Source: Vibrio harveyi NBRC 15634 = ATCC 14126 = KCTC 12724
Lineage (GTDB): Bacteria > Pseudomonadota > Gammaproteobacteria > Enterobacterales > Vibrionaceae
Assembly (NCBI RefSeq): GCF_001591145.1
Contig: NZ_BCUF01000017.1
Coordinates: forward strand, 1-64,000
Length of the DNA stretch: 64,000 nucleotides
Reading direction: 5' to 3'
The notes beneath the pieces were generated by a model. That model was not told the origin of the DNA. It searched no databases and worked only from the letters and a program-made list of their open reading frames with translations. Of this stretch, positions 1 through 7,835 are shown one piece after another. The position numbers and the translations under genes were made by a program. Positions within the stretch are counted from its first letter, which is position 1. The number at the start of each line of letters is the position of its first letter.

Positions 1-105
1 AGCGAGATAATTGAGAGTGTCAAACACTTTTTTCAACTAATTTTTCGTAGAAGCTTTTTACCTCTCCGACCCTGCTGAAGCCTTGTGGCGTCTGCCGTGT
101 CGATG

Positions 106-175
106 GATGCGCATTATAGGGAGAAGATTTTCTTTGGCAATACTAAAAATGCATTTTTTCTAAAAAAACATGCCA
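106..175 (-). promoter_or_regulatory. rRNA operon P1 promoter with UP element
   Basis: Read on the minus strand, a TTGCCA -35 (135-140) and a TATAAT -10 (113-118) are separated by 16 bp. The -10 is followed by GCGC, and the context CTCCCTATAATGCGC closely resembles the E. coli rrn P1 core. Upstream (141-175) is a run of A/T like an UP element. A GC-rich discriminator after the -10 is typical of promoters under stringent (ppGpp/DksA) control. The transcript would leave the window at its left edge, so the rRNA genes themselves are not seen. A second TTGACA at 18-23 looks like the -35 of P2, whose -10 lies outside. Confidence 0.75.
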
Positions 176-260
176 AATGGATACTTTCCATCCAACCTTA
201 AAATTACCCAGAAATAACACTCAGGATTTCTACAATTTACCCACAAAAAGCTGTGGATAA

Positions 261-1511
261 CTACTCATCACTATCGAAGAAATAAGAAATGCGTGAACGT
301 GGATTAAGGTATTCTTTGATTTTCTCCGGCAATTTAGACGGATGAATCGCATTAACTATCTTTATGTCCTTTGATGCAAGGTCAATGATTGGCGCTTGAG
401 TTCTTGGAACTGCTGGGTCATAGACCAGTACATTTGGAAATAGTAAGTGGGACGCATTAACAGAGATAACCAATCCCACCATATTATTGGAGAGCTGAAC
501 CACTGTTCCCGGTGGGAACACCCCCATAAACTTAATAAGGATGTTGAGGTTCTCTTCTTTATATAAGTGTTTGCAATTCTTATAGAGGTGGGAAAGCGCC
601 GTATATGGAATTTTTTGTTCAGCAGCAATCGAGGTGTGACATAAATTATCAAAAGCATTCGCAACGATAATCACTTGAGCGAGTTCATCAATCTCATCTC
701 CCTTCAAACCTTCAGGATAGCCAGAGCCATCACGCAATTCATGATGTTGCGCTATCACTGTTTTTGCACTGTCAGGAAAGTCTTCAATTTGATTAGCCAT
801 ATCCAAGCCATACTTAGTATGTAGCTTTAGATAATTGCTTTCTGGTTCAGTGAGTGGAACTTGCTTCCTTAATATAGCGGTTGGAATTTTGATTTTGCCC
901 ATATCATGGAACAAAGCAGCAAAAGAAAGCGCTTTAAGTTGCTCTGCTGAATACCCCTTCGCACGTCCAATCATCATCGCGATTACCGCAACATTAAGGG
1001 AGTGGAAGTAGATATCTTCAAACTCGTTTTTACCGTTCATTAAGTGCAGTGTCACATTGTCATCACACATTAACTTATCAACGATGTCATCGATCAGTTG
1101 TTGTGCCTCCCCTACTGCATCGACAGGGCGGTTGCGAATTTTGGTCATCACTGAACGCATTCTCGCAAGTGAACGCTCAAACTCTTTTTCACATTGAATG
1201 ACACGGCGTCGATACGCGCTTAACTTTTCTATGCGTTTTTGCTTTTCTTTCCAAAGCTTTTGCGCTTCAAGATCTAATGTATTGTCTTGCGTTACTTCGA
1301 CCTGAGGTTGATTTGCAGGTAAAGGAGACGCATCGCTTTGCTCGGGATTGAAATAAACGAACTTCACACCAAGATGACGAATCATCTCAACTTGTTCTTG
1401 GTCTTTGATTTTGAAGCTATTGAGTAGGAATGGGTGATCATTCCACTTTAGCGGAAGACGGATATGTAACCCGGGCTGAATACGATCCACTGTAAGTTTA
1501 ATTGCTGCCAC
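261..1511 (-). CDS. HD-GYP domain cyclic-di-GMP phosphodiesterase
   Basis: This 416-residue cytoplasmic protein has an N-terminal DUF3391-type domain (about residues 1-130, with a charged helical stretch near 85-125) and a C-terminal HD-GYP domain. The HD pair is visible in FHDMGK (H202, D203), and HHELRDGSGYPEG carries the GYP motif at 264-266. Proteins of this family hydrolyse cyclic di-GMP and so influence motility and biofilm. The key metal-binding residues look intact, so activity is likely. The start is a GTG at 1509-1511 with only a weak GGAA upstream. The gene is single and reads toward the rRNA promoter; a perfect DnaA-box match (252-260) abuts its stop codon. Family call sure, physiological target unknown. 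Confidence 0.9.
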   Translation of the reverse strand: MAAIKLTVDRIQPGLHIRLPLKWNDHPFLLNSFKIKDQEQVEMIRHLGVKFVYFNPEQSDASPLPANQPQVEVTQDNTLDLEAQKLWKEKQKRIEKLSAYRRRVIQCEKEFERSLARMRSVMTKIRNRPVDAVGEAQQLIDDIVDKLMCDDNVTLHLMNGKNEFEDIYFHSLNVAVIAMMIGRAKGYSAEQLKALSFAALFHDMGKIKIPTAILRKQVPLTEPESNYLKLHTKYGLDMANQIEDFPDSAKTVIAQHHELRDGSGYPEGLKGDEIDELAQVIIVANAFDNLCHTSIAAEQKIPYTALSHLYKNCKHLYKEENLNILIKFMGVFPPGTVVQLSNNMVGLVISVNASHLLFPNVLVYDPAVPRTQAPIIDLASKDIKIVNAIHPSKLPEKIKEYLNPRSRISYFFDSDE

Positions 1512-1656
1512 TTTTCCACTACTGATTCGGTTTTCCTGATAAGCCTATAATAGTAGTCAATTTTGTAAATGAATTCATCAATAAGGAGGATGTATCAAGC
1601 ACCTCTGTGCATGTCGTCAACAAAGTTGCACTAACCAGGTCGATAAGAAAGGGAAA

Positions 1657-2655
1657 CTAAGTAATTATTCGGTCGGCTTTGCGCAGCTTTAATTGCGCTT
1701 CAAATTCGGGTTGAGTCATCAATGGTTGCTCTTTTATTAAGCCTATCAACGTTTGCACCGCTACTCTGGCCATATCACTGATCGGGAAATGTACCGCTGA
1801 CACAGTTGGGTACAAACTTTCACACAAATCCACACTGTCGAAGCTCACCAATGAGATTTGCTTCGGTACGGAGATACGATGCTCATGAAGAAACTGCATG
1901 GCACCCACGGTCATTTCTTCACTGCATGAGAACACTGCGGTCAAATCGGGATGCCTTCTATAAAGAGCAGCCATTGCATCGTACCCACTTTGACGACCGT
2001 AGTTGCCTTCTTCACACCAACTCTCATCGATGTCTATACCCGCCGTTTTCACTGCATCAATATAACCTCGCTTTCTCAACAAACTGTTTTGGCGTTGAGA
2101 GGGACCAGCGATGCAAACTATTTTTTGATGGCCACCAGCGATTAAATGCTCAACAGCAATTCGGCTCGCGTGATGATGGTTAAAGGTCACACAGCGTTCT
2201 TCAATGCCCTCGACATACCGATCGAGCAGTACAAATGGTGTTGGTAGTTTGGCAAGTTCTCTCAAATCATCATCAGAAAGATAACGACTATGGAGCACAT
2301 AACCATCACAGCGCAAATCATTAAAACGCTGAATTGCCTCTCGCTCCCCTTCCGCTGAATGATGTCCTTGTGCCGTGATGAGGAACTTCTTGTGCATATC
2401 CAACTCAGTCTGCACTTGTTCCATCATTTCACCAAAGAACCCACCCGTGTAGTACGTCACCAAAAGGCCAACCATATTACTAGAAGAGGTCGCGAGTGAA
2501 CGCGCGATTGCACTAGGGCGATAGTTGAGCTCTGCCATCGCAGCTTCGACTTTCTTTCTCGTTTCTTCTCGGAACTTCCCTTCTCCATTAATGATACGAG
2601 AAACCGTTGAGCGATTTACTCCTGCGAGTTCGGCTACATCTTTAATCCTTGCCAT
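1657..2655 (-). CDS. LacI-family transcriptional repressor of the adjacent sugar operon
   Basis: This 332-residue protein has the N-terminal LacI helix-turn-helix (IKDVAELAGVNRSTVSRIING, residues about 4-24), a hinge helix ending near residue 57, and a periplasmic-binding-protein-like effector domain. It lies 102 bp downstream of the last gene of the beta-disaccharide PTS operon and on the same strand, so it probably senses a sugar or sugar phosphate from that pathway. A 12-bp palindrome with a central CG upstream of the operon (7020-7031) is a good candidate operator. E. coli chb is instead controlled by the AraC-type ChbR and NagC, so control here differs. The inducer cannot be read from sequence. 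Confidence 0.88.
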   Translation of the reverse strand: MARIKDVAELAGVNRSTVSRIINGEGKFREETRKKVEAAMAELNYRPSAIARSLATSSSNMVGLLVTYYTGGFFGEMMEQVQTELDMHKKFLITAQGHHSAEGEREAIQRFNDLRCDGYVLHSRYLSDDDLRELAKLPTPFVLLDRYVEGIEERCVTFNHHHASRIAVEHLIAGGHQKIVCIAGPSQRQNSLLRKRGYIDAVKTAGIDIDESWCEEGNYGRQSGYDAMAALYRRHPDLTAVFSCSEEMTVGAMQFLHEHRISVPKQISLVSFDSVDLCESLYPTVSAVHFPISDMARVAVQTLIGLIKEQPLMTQPEFEAQLKLRKADRIIT

Positions 2656-2757
2656 AATGCTGCTTAATCCAACTTCCTGTTTTGTTAATCATGACTTAGC
2701 GAAAAGTGGCTGCCAGCAAATCGTAAGGTGTATAGGGGGCGATGCTGACAGCCTTAA

Positions 2758-3513
2758 TCATACACTGGCGACTCCACTTGAAGAAACGAGAGCAGAGTAA
2801 TCCGTGATTGCCATACCATGCTGAGCAAGTTCTTGTTTAAAAACGGGAGAAGTCAGGACTTGAAGTTCCACCTCTCTTTGTTGGGCGTAGCTACTTTTCG
2901 ACAATAGAGGTTGGTCCGCTTCCGCCGGGTGACACATCACTTCAACTACGTCATATTGAGCTTTCAAACTCAATAAATGCTTCATAATGCCTTCCAAACT
3001 AACCCCTTGATCATAGAACTCAGCAGTAAAGTAATACTTCACACTGTTCTCTATGTGGCACAAACCGCTACCACGCAAAGGTACTTTGTATTTCTGAGCA
3101 ACCTTTCGAATCACCGGAAGCAGCTGTGGATGTGTATGCGCATGGTGGTGACTATCTAAATGACTTAGTGGTAGACCCAATTTAAGAAATGCTTCCACCT
3201 GGGCCACCGCTTCTTGATAGATCACCTCTTCTTCGAAATCTTGTATCTTCCATAGCTCATCGTAACTAACAAACTGAGTTTGACCACGAGTAAGATTTGG
3301 ATGTCCCGTTAAAGGAATACCGGTAGTAAAACGAAGGTGCACACCAACGTTCAAATTTGGGTTCTGCTTTGCTAAATCAAGCGCGTGCCGCTCAGCATCC
3401 ATTCCCACCATCATTGTTGTAGACTGAACCACACCCTGTTGATGGGCTTTGATAATTCCCTTGTTCACACCCGGAGTTAAACCGAAATCATCTGCGTTAA
3501 AGATCACTTTCAT
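2758..3513 (-). CDS. chbG: ChbG-type carbohydrate deacetylase (YdjC family)
   Basis: This 251-residue protein belongs to the YdjC/ChbG family. The N-terminal NADDFGLTPGVNKG supplies the metal-binding Asp pair, and the His-rich stretch near 118-128 (HLDSHHHAHTHP) supplies the metal ligands. ChbG removes an acetyl group from chitobiose or its 6-phosphate, so that the downstream GH4 enzyme can act and the regulator can be induced. Its presence favours chitin-derived disaccharides over cellobiose as the operon substrate, though that is inference. The start is supported by AAGGAA eight bases before the ATG. It follows the GH4 gene by 17 bp in the same operon. Confidence 0.87.
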   Translation of the reverse strand: MKVIFNADDFGLTPGVNKGIIKAHQQGVVQSTTMMVGMDAERHALDLAKQNPNLNVGVHLRFTTGIPLTGHPNLTRGQTQFVSYDELWKIQDFEEEVIYQEAVAQVEAFLKLGLPLSHLDSHHHAHTHPQLLPVIRKVAQKYKVPLRGSGLCHIENSVKYYFTAEFYDQGVSLEGIMKHLLSLKAQYDVVEVMCHPAEADQPLLSKSSYAQQREVELQVLTSPVFKQELAQHGMAITDYSALVSSSGVASV

Positions 3514-3530
3514 TGGTGCGGTTCCTTACT

Positions 3531-4853
3531 TTACAAAGTCGTCAATTTGAATTGAGGCAGATACGCGGCGTTTACTTCTAATATCTCATCCAAAATGGAC
3601 TTAGCCCGTCCGATATCAGGAACAAGTGGATTATTGGTTAACGCCATTAACGCTTTTTCATAGCTTCCTTCCACTGCTGCTTCAATAGCGAGTTGTTCAT
3701 AAGCTTTGACCTGATGAAGTAGTCCTTTGATATTGCTAGACAGCTCACCAACTGCCAGCGGCTTCGCTCCCCAACTGCCGATCACTGCACTGCATTCAAT
3801 CACCGCGCTATCCGGTAAGCCATTGATAGCACCATTGTTTAGCACGTTCACTACATGAATACTGTTACGATTGTTGTAAATTGCATCCACGAGATTCAAC
3901 GACGCGTCAGAATAGTAAGCACCTCCTCGCTCTTCCAATTCCTTTGGCTTGTGGTCTAAATTAGGATCTTGGTAAAGCTTAAATAATGCGCTTTCTGTTT
4001 CCATCACCTGCTCAGCACGTGTCCCTTGCTCTCCTGCACTCTGCTTTTCTTCCGCTAGCATCGCATCTGTTTGATAGAAATAACGATGATACGGACAAGG
4101 TATGGCTCCAAGCGCTTTAAGAAATGCAGAATCCCACGGCTCTTCCCATATATTTTTCATGCTGAAGTTAGCACCATCCCCAACTTTTTCCAGAACGGTT
4201 TGCGTAATGTCTTCTCCTTTCAACCAAGCCTTGAGCACCCAAACAAGATGGTTTAAACCAGCAAACTCAAGCTGAAGCTCTTTTGGCTCGCAATCCATCA
4301 TTTCGGCAATCATCATCTCCATAGATACAGGAACGTTGCACAAACCTATACTTTTTACGTTGGAGTATTTACTGACCGCTTCTGATACCAAACCTGCAGG
4401 GTTAGTAAAGTTCAACATCCACGCGTGTGGAGAAAGTTCTTCAATGTCCTTACAGATATCGAGAATGACAGGAATAGTGCGCAGCGCTTTTGCAAAACCT
4501 CCGGGACCCGTGGTTTCCTGACCGATAACGTCATACTTGATTGGAATTCGCTCATCATTCGCTCGTGCCGTTAGTCCGCCAACGCGAAATTGAGTCATTA
4601 CAAAATCTGCATCTTTTATCGCTTCACGACGATCAAAGCCGGCTTTGATTTCAATGTCAGCTCCTGCTTTATCAATCATCCGTTGTGCCAAGCCTTTGAT
4701 GATCTCTAATTTCTCCGCACCTGATTCAATATCGACAAAGTGCATCTGTTTTACAGGCAAGAACTCCAAACGCTTAATTACCCCCTCAACAAGCTCTGGG
4801 GTATAACTGCTTCCACCACCTATAATGGCGAGTTTGATTGCATTTCTTGGCAT
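3531..4853 (-). CDS. chbF: GH4 6-phospho-beta-glucosidase
   Basis: This 440-residue protein is a family 4 glycoside hydrolase, an NAD- and metal-dependent enzyme that cleaves phosphorylated disaccharides by an oxidation-elimination route. The N-terminal Rossmann motif is clear (LAIIGGGSSYTPELVEG, residues 8-24). GLCNVPVS carries the metal-binding Cys, and FAGLNHLVWV the His. The length matches E. coli ChbF/CelF. It would hydrolyse chitobiose-6-phosphate or cellobiose-6-phosphate delivered by the PTS encoded just upstream. The start has AAGGA seven bases before the ATG. Family certain; the exact sugar is not. Confidence 0.9.
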   Translation of the reverse strand: MPRNAIKLAIIGGGSSYTPELVEGVIKRLEFLPVKQMHFVDIESGAEKLEIIKGLAQRMIDKAGADIEIKAGFDRREAIKDADFVMTQFRVGGLTARANDERIPIKYDVIGQETTGPGGFAKALRTIPVILDICKDIEELSPHAWMLNFTNPAGLVSEAVSKYSNVKSIGLCNVPVSMEMMIAEMMDCEPKELQLEFAGLNHLVWVLKAWLKGEDITQTVLEKVGDGANFSMKNIWEEPWDSAFLKALGAIPCPYHRYFYQTDAMLAEEKQSAGEQGTRAEQVMETESALFKLYQDPNLDHKPKELEERGGAYYSDASLNLVDAIYNNRNSIHVVNVLNNGAINGLPDSAVIECSAVIGSWGAKPLAVGELSSNIKGLLHQVKAYEQLAIEAAVEGSYEKALMALTNNPLVPDIGRAKSILDEILEVNAAYLPQFKLTTL

Positions 4854-4863
4854 CGTACCGTCC

Positions 4864-5175
4864 TTATCTCGCTGCTAACTGCTTGTTCAACGCAACGATT
4901 TCCACTGCCATTTCTTGCGCTAAGATGGTTGTCATTAAGTGGTCTTGTGCGTGTACCATAACAAGAGTCATTGGCACTTTGCCCTCCCCCTGATCTTCTT
5001 CAATCAATTGGGTTTGAATCAGATGCGCTTTGTTAATGCACTCTTTTGCTTGAGAAAGCTTTTCCTCTGCGGCGGTAAAATCTTTCTCTCTCGATAGACG
5101 CAACGCTTCGTAGCTCAAACTCCTGGCTTCACCTGCATTACAGATAATTTCCATTACGACTAGTTCTTGTTCCAT
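4864..5175 (-). CDS. chbA: PTS lactose/cellobiose-type enzyme IIA
   Basis: This roughly 103-residue cytoplasmic phosphocarrier belongs to the lactose/cellobiose IIA family, which forms a trimer of three-helix bundles. The phosphorylatable His lies in MVHAQDHLMTT. It passes phosphate from HPr to the IIB protein of the same operon. An in-frame start 45 bases further upstream exists, but the ATG at 5173-5175 has a GGAG ribosome-binding site and gives the family's usual N terminus (MEQELVVMEII). It sits between the IIC gene (47 bp upstream) and the GH4 gene (10 bp downstream). Confidence 0.9.
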   Translation of the reverse strand: MEQELVVMEIICNAGEARSLSYEALRLSREKDFTAAEEKLSQAKECINKAHLIQTQLIEEDQGEGKVPMTLVMVHAQDHLMTTILAQEMAVEIVALNKQLAAR

Positions 5176-5222
5176 TTCTTCTCTCCGGAAATGAAGGCTG
5201 CCAAGCGACAGCCAAATCATGA

Positions 5223-6557
5223 TTAAGCTGTCACGCCCTCGCCTGATGGCTGTTCAGCGTCTTTACTTTCTTTGCTCATAGGTAACTCTTGTTCCATAAC
5301 CTGCTTTTCAAACATCTTGAAGAACGGCAGATAAATGAAGAGATCAAGAATCAGAAGCCCAATCACCAACAGCACAGGTGAGAATGTCCAACCGCTCCCC
5401 CATGAGGCACCAATTAACGCCGGAGTCGTCCATGGCGTGGTCGCAACCCCCATACCAACAAAGCCGAGTTGTACTGCAAAGTAAGCAATGGTTGCGTTGA
5501 CGATTGGTGCAAACACAAATGGAATGAATAGAATTGGGTTCATTACGACTGGGCTACCAAAAATCACAGGTTCATTAATTTGGAAAAAACCAGGTACCGC
5601 ACTCATGCGACCAATACTCTTTAGGTGAGCAGAGCGGCTAAATGACATCAACATAACAAGGGCAAGCGTTGCGCCCGAACCACCAATAAAGATGTAGAAA
5701 TCCCAGAATGGTTGAGTGAATACGTTTGGAATTGGTTGACCCGCGACAAACGCATCAATGTTGGCACTGATGTTAGTTAGGAAGATTGGAGACAATAAAC
5801 CAACCACAATTGCGGCACCATGAATACCAGCAAACCAAAGTAGCTGACACACAAGCAATGCACCGATAATTGCTGGTAAGGTGTTGGAAGCACTGATCAA
5901 TGGCTTAAACATCGCCATCACTGCATCAGGGATCAACATGTCATATTGGGTTTGAACAAAGATACTTAATGGGTACAGTGTTAGAAATACAGCCAGTACC
6001 GGAAGAAGAACTTCGAAAGAGCGAGCAATCGCAGGTGGTACTTGTTCTGGCATGCGGATAGTAATGTTGTGTTTTTTCATGAAGCGGTATAGCTCAACAG
6101 CAAAGAAGGCGCACATTACCGCTGTAAAGATCCCGGTCCCCCCCATATGTTTCATAGCAAGCGCTCCGTCTTTTGCAGGTGCAGCTACCAGCAAAAAACA
6201 CATCAAAGACAATACGGCGCTGGTGATACCGTCCATCTTGTACGCTTTCGCCAAACTATAGGCGACGCCAAGCGAGACAAATATGGTCATGATGCCCATC
6301 GACATATTGAAGGGCATCATAATGGTATCGAAATGCGTGGTCGCAAAATCCAACCAAATTCGTCCTAGTGCAAACGTCGTGTCTTCAGCAAATGGTGGGA
6401 AAGCAAAAATTAAGATAAAACTACCAACAATAATAAACGGCATTGCCACAATAAATCCGTCTCTCATTGCTCTGACATGAGGCTGATTACCTACTTTCGC
6501 TGCAATTGGGGCTATATGTTTTTCGACTATTCCTATAATCGCATCATAGAGCTTCAT
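5223..6557 (-). CDS. chbC: PTS cellobiose/chitobiose-type enzyme IIC permease
   Basis: This roughly 444-residue inner-membrane permease has about ten hydrophobic segments and belongs to the lactose/cellobiose IIC family. It binds the disaccharide and moves it across the membrane while IIB phosphorylates it. The sequence MKLYDAIIGIVEKHIAP is the usual family N terminus, and AAGGA lies eight bases before the ATG at 6555-6557; longer in-frame starts lack such a site. Conserved NEPVIFGSP and the GGSGATLAL region are present. It lies 88 bp after the IIB gene and before the IIA gene. Substrate is a beta-1,4 disaccharide by context. Confidence 0.9.
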   Translation of the reverse strand: MKLYDAIIGIVEKHIAPIAAKVGNQPHVRAMRDGFIVAMPFIIVGSFILIFAFPPFAEDTTFALGRIWLDFATTHFDTIMMPFNMSMGIMTIFVSLGVAYSLAKAYKMDGITSAVLSLMCFLLVAAPAKDGALAMKHMGGTGIFTAVMCAFFAVELYRFMKKHNITIRMPEQVPPAIARSFEVLLPVLAVFLTLYPLSIFVQTQYDMLIPDAVMAMFKPLISASNTLPAIIGALLVCQLLWFAGIHGAAIVVGLLSPIFLTNISANIDAFVAGQPIPNVFTQPFWDFYIFIGGSGATLALVMLMSFSRSAHLKSIGRMSAVPGFFQINEPVIFGSPVVMNPILFIPFVFAPIVNATIAYFAVQLGFVGMGVATTPWTTPALIGASWGSGWTFSPVLLVIGLLILDLFIYLPFFKMFEKQVMEQELPMSKESKDAEQPSGEGVTA

Positions 6558-6645
6558 AGAATCCATCCTTATTTTCAGACAAAAGAATCCCACACCAAAT
6601 ATTGATATTTAGTGGCAACTCTTATTTCTATTTAAAATTATTGAA

Positions 6646-6951
6646 TTAGTTAATAAGTTCTAAAGCTTGCTGGAGTACTTCTTCTCCTTTCATCATCCCG
6701 TAGGCTTGTGGAGAGATTGCATCAATATTCTTACCATGTTCCTGTGCTGTTTTGCGCAACTCCTCTAACTGAAATCGCACTTGCGGACCTAACAGACAGA
6801 CATCGTACTCTTTAATTGCCTCATCAAACGCATTAACTGACAGTGCATCAATCTTACACTCAAGCCCTTGCTTTTCAGCAGCTTGCTCCATTTTCTTCAC
6901 TAGCATACTGGTCGACATTCCAGCACTGCAGCATAAGAGGATCTTTTTCAT
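6646..6951 (-). CDS. chbB: PTS cellobiose/chitobiose-type enzyme IIB
   Basis: This 101-residue cytoplasmic phosphocarrier has the signature CCSAGMSTSMLV at residues 7-18, where the active-site Cys accepts phosphate from IIA. GGAG before the ATG at 6949-6951 and the family N terminus MKKILLCCSAG show that the longer upstream reading frame is not the start. It is the first gene of the operon IIB-IIC-IIA-GH4-deacetylase-LacI. The palindrome GCAACCGGTTGC lies 69 bp upstream, in the likely promoter. Confidence 0.92.
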   Translation of the reverse strand: MKKILLCCSAGMSTSMLVKKMEQAAEKQGLECKIDALSVNAFDEAIKEYDVCLLGPQVRFQLEELRKTAQEHGKNIDAISPQAYGMMKGEEVLQQALELIN

Positions 6952-7019
6952 AGCCTTGCTCCCATTGTGTAAATTTCGAACTACAAAAACTGTAGCAAAA
7001 ATAACCAACACAAAAAAGC

Positions 7020-7031
7020 GCAACCGGTTGC
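7020..7031. promoter_or_regulatory. Candidate LacI-family operator upstream of the PTS operon
   Basis: GCAACCGGTTGC is a perfect 12-bp palindrome with a central CG, the usual form of LacI/GalR-family operators. It lies 69 bp upstream of the first PTS gene, whose operon ends with a LacI-type gene. I found no second copy near the lacI-type gene itself. Confidence 0.55.
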
Positions 7032-7355
7032 ATTGAGTATGAACAAGATCTCACTTTCAATATAAAACAAAGGAGTAATTACATAAAAATAGGAATTAGA
7101 CAGGAAAAGACAAAGCTAAGTATATATTTACAATTTTCATATTTATTCAATTAAAACATTAAATTAAAAACAAGGAATTTATTATCAACCTCGCTATTTA
7201 GAAGCTTAAAAACCATGATAATAATCATTTAAATTTCATGTCATTAACTATTTAATCCTCTTAGTAACCTAAAACATCACAACCGTCATTGACAGATTTC
7301 CCGACACAGCTCTTATACATTGCCATCAACTAAATAAACCATTGAGACTGCTGAC
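7032..7355. other. AT-rich divergent intergenic region
   Basis: This stretch separates the minus-strand PTS operon from the plus-strand chaperone gene. It is very A/T rich and holds no open reading frame I can support. It should contain both promoters. A plus-strand TTGACA (7289-7294) with TATACA (7314-7319) is described separately. A Fur-like half-site (ATGATAATAATCAT, 7215-7228) is visible, but its right half is poor and I do not call it a Fur box. Confidence 0.5.
7289..7319 (+). promoter_or_regulatory. Possible promoter of the chaperone-effector pair
   Basis: A perfect -35 hexamer TTGACA (7289-7294) is followed after 19 bp by TATACA (7314-7319), giving a start about 30 bases before the GTG of the chaperone gene. 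The spacer is longer than the 17 bp optimum. Promoters activated by ExsA-type type III secretion regulators are known for long -35/-10 spacing, so an activator-dependent promoter is possible. I could not fit a full ExsA consensus. Confidence 0.35.
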
Positions 7356-7805
7356 GTGAGCACATTAATTGAGCAATTATTTCAAGAATTAGTTACAGAC
7401 CTAGGCATCGACACACTCCAACCCAACGAAGACGGGCATTGTACTTTGATGGTTGATGAAACTCTTTTACTAGACATCGAGTTGGACCCTAAACGTGAAC
7501 GGCTGATCCTGACATCGCTAGTAGGACCATTAAGTTCCCAACAAGGCATAAAACAATTATCAAGCTTAATGCAGTTCAATAAAGCCTTATATAAAGAACT
7601 CAATATGTCTCTAAGCCTTGAAACTCACACAGCGAGTATCGTTTTGACATACAGCGTGGATGCTGGTCTTTGTACTGTGTTTGACCTAGAAAGCGCACTG
7701 TCGTGTTTCATCAGTCAAACAGAGAAATGCCGTCATTTGCTAGAGAGTACCCAAGAGGACTCGCCCCCTAAAAATAGCATGCTCAATACTGCTATCTGCG
7801 TTTAA
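7356..7805 (+). CDS. CesT-like type III secretion chaperone
   Basis: This small acidic protein of 149 residues has the pattern of class I (CesT/SycE-like) type III secretion chaperones: an N-terminal amphipathic helix (LIEQLFQELVTDLGI), alternating beta strands (HCTLMVDETLLLDIEL; ERLILTSLVGPL), a central LMQFNKALYKEL helix and a beta strand/helix end. Such chaperones bind the N-terminal part of one effector and are encoded directly upstream of it, as here (30 bp gap to the 556-residue gene). The start is GTG; no ATG gives a family-length product, and the ribosome-binding site is weak. No type III apparatus gene lies in the window. The call rests on fold pattern, size and neighbour, not on a recognised close homologue. 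Confidence 0.7.
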   Translation: MSTLIEQLFQELVTDLGIDTLQPNEDGHCTLMVDETLLLDIELDPKRERLILTSLVGPLSSQQGIKQLSSLMQFNKALYKELNMSLSLETHTASIVLTYSVDAGLCTVFDLESALSCFISQTEKCRHLLESTQEDSPPKNSMLNTAICV

Positions 7806-7835
7806 TTTTCCTCAAGAATTTATAGAGATACCGAT

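Noticed and set aside
7215..7233. Fur-like sequence before the chaperone gene
   Set aside because: The left half fits AATGANAAT but the right half has several mismatches; too weak in an AT-rich region.
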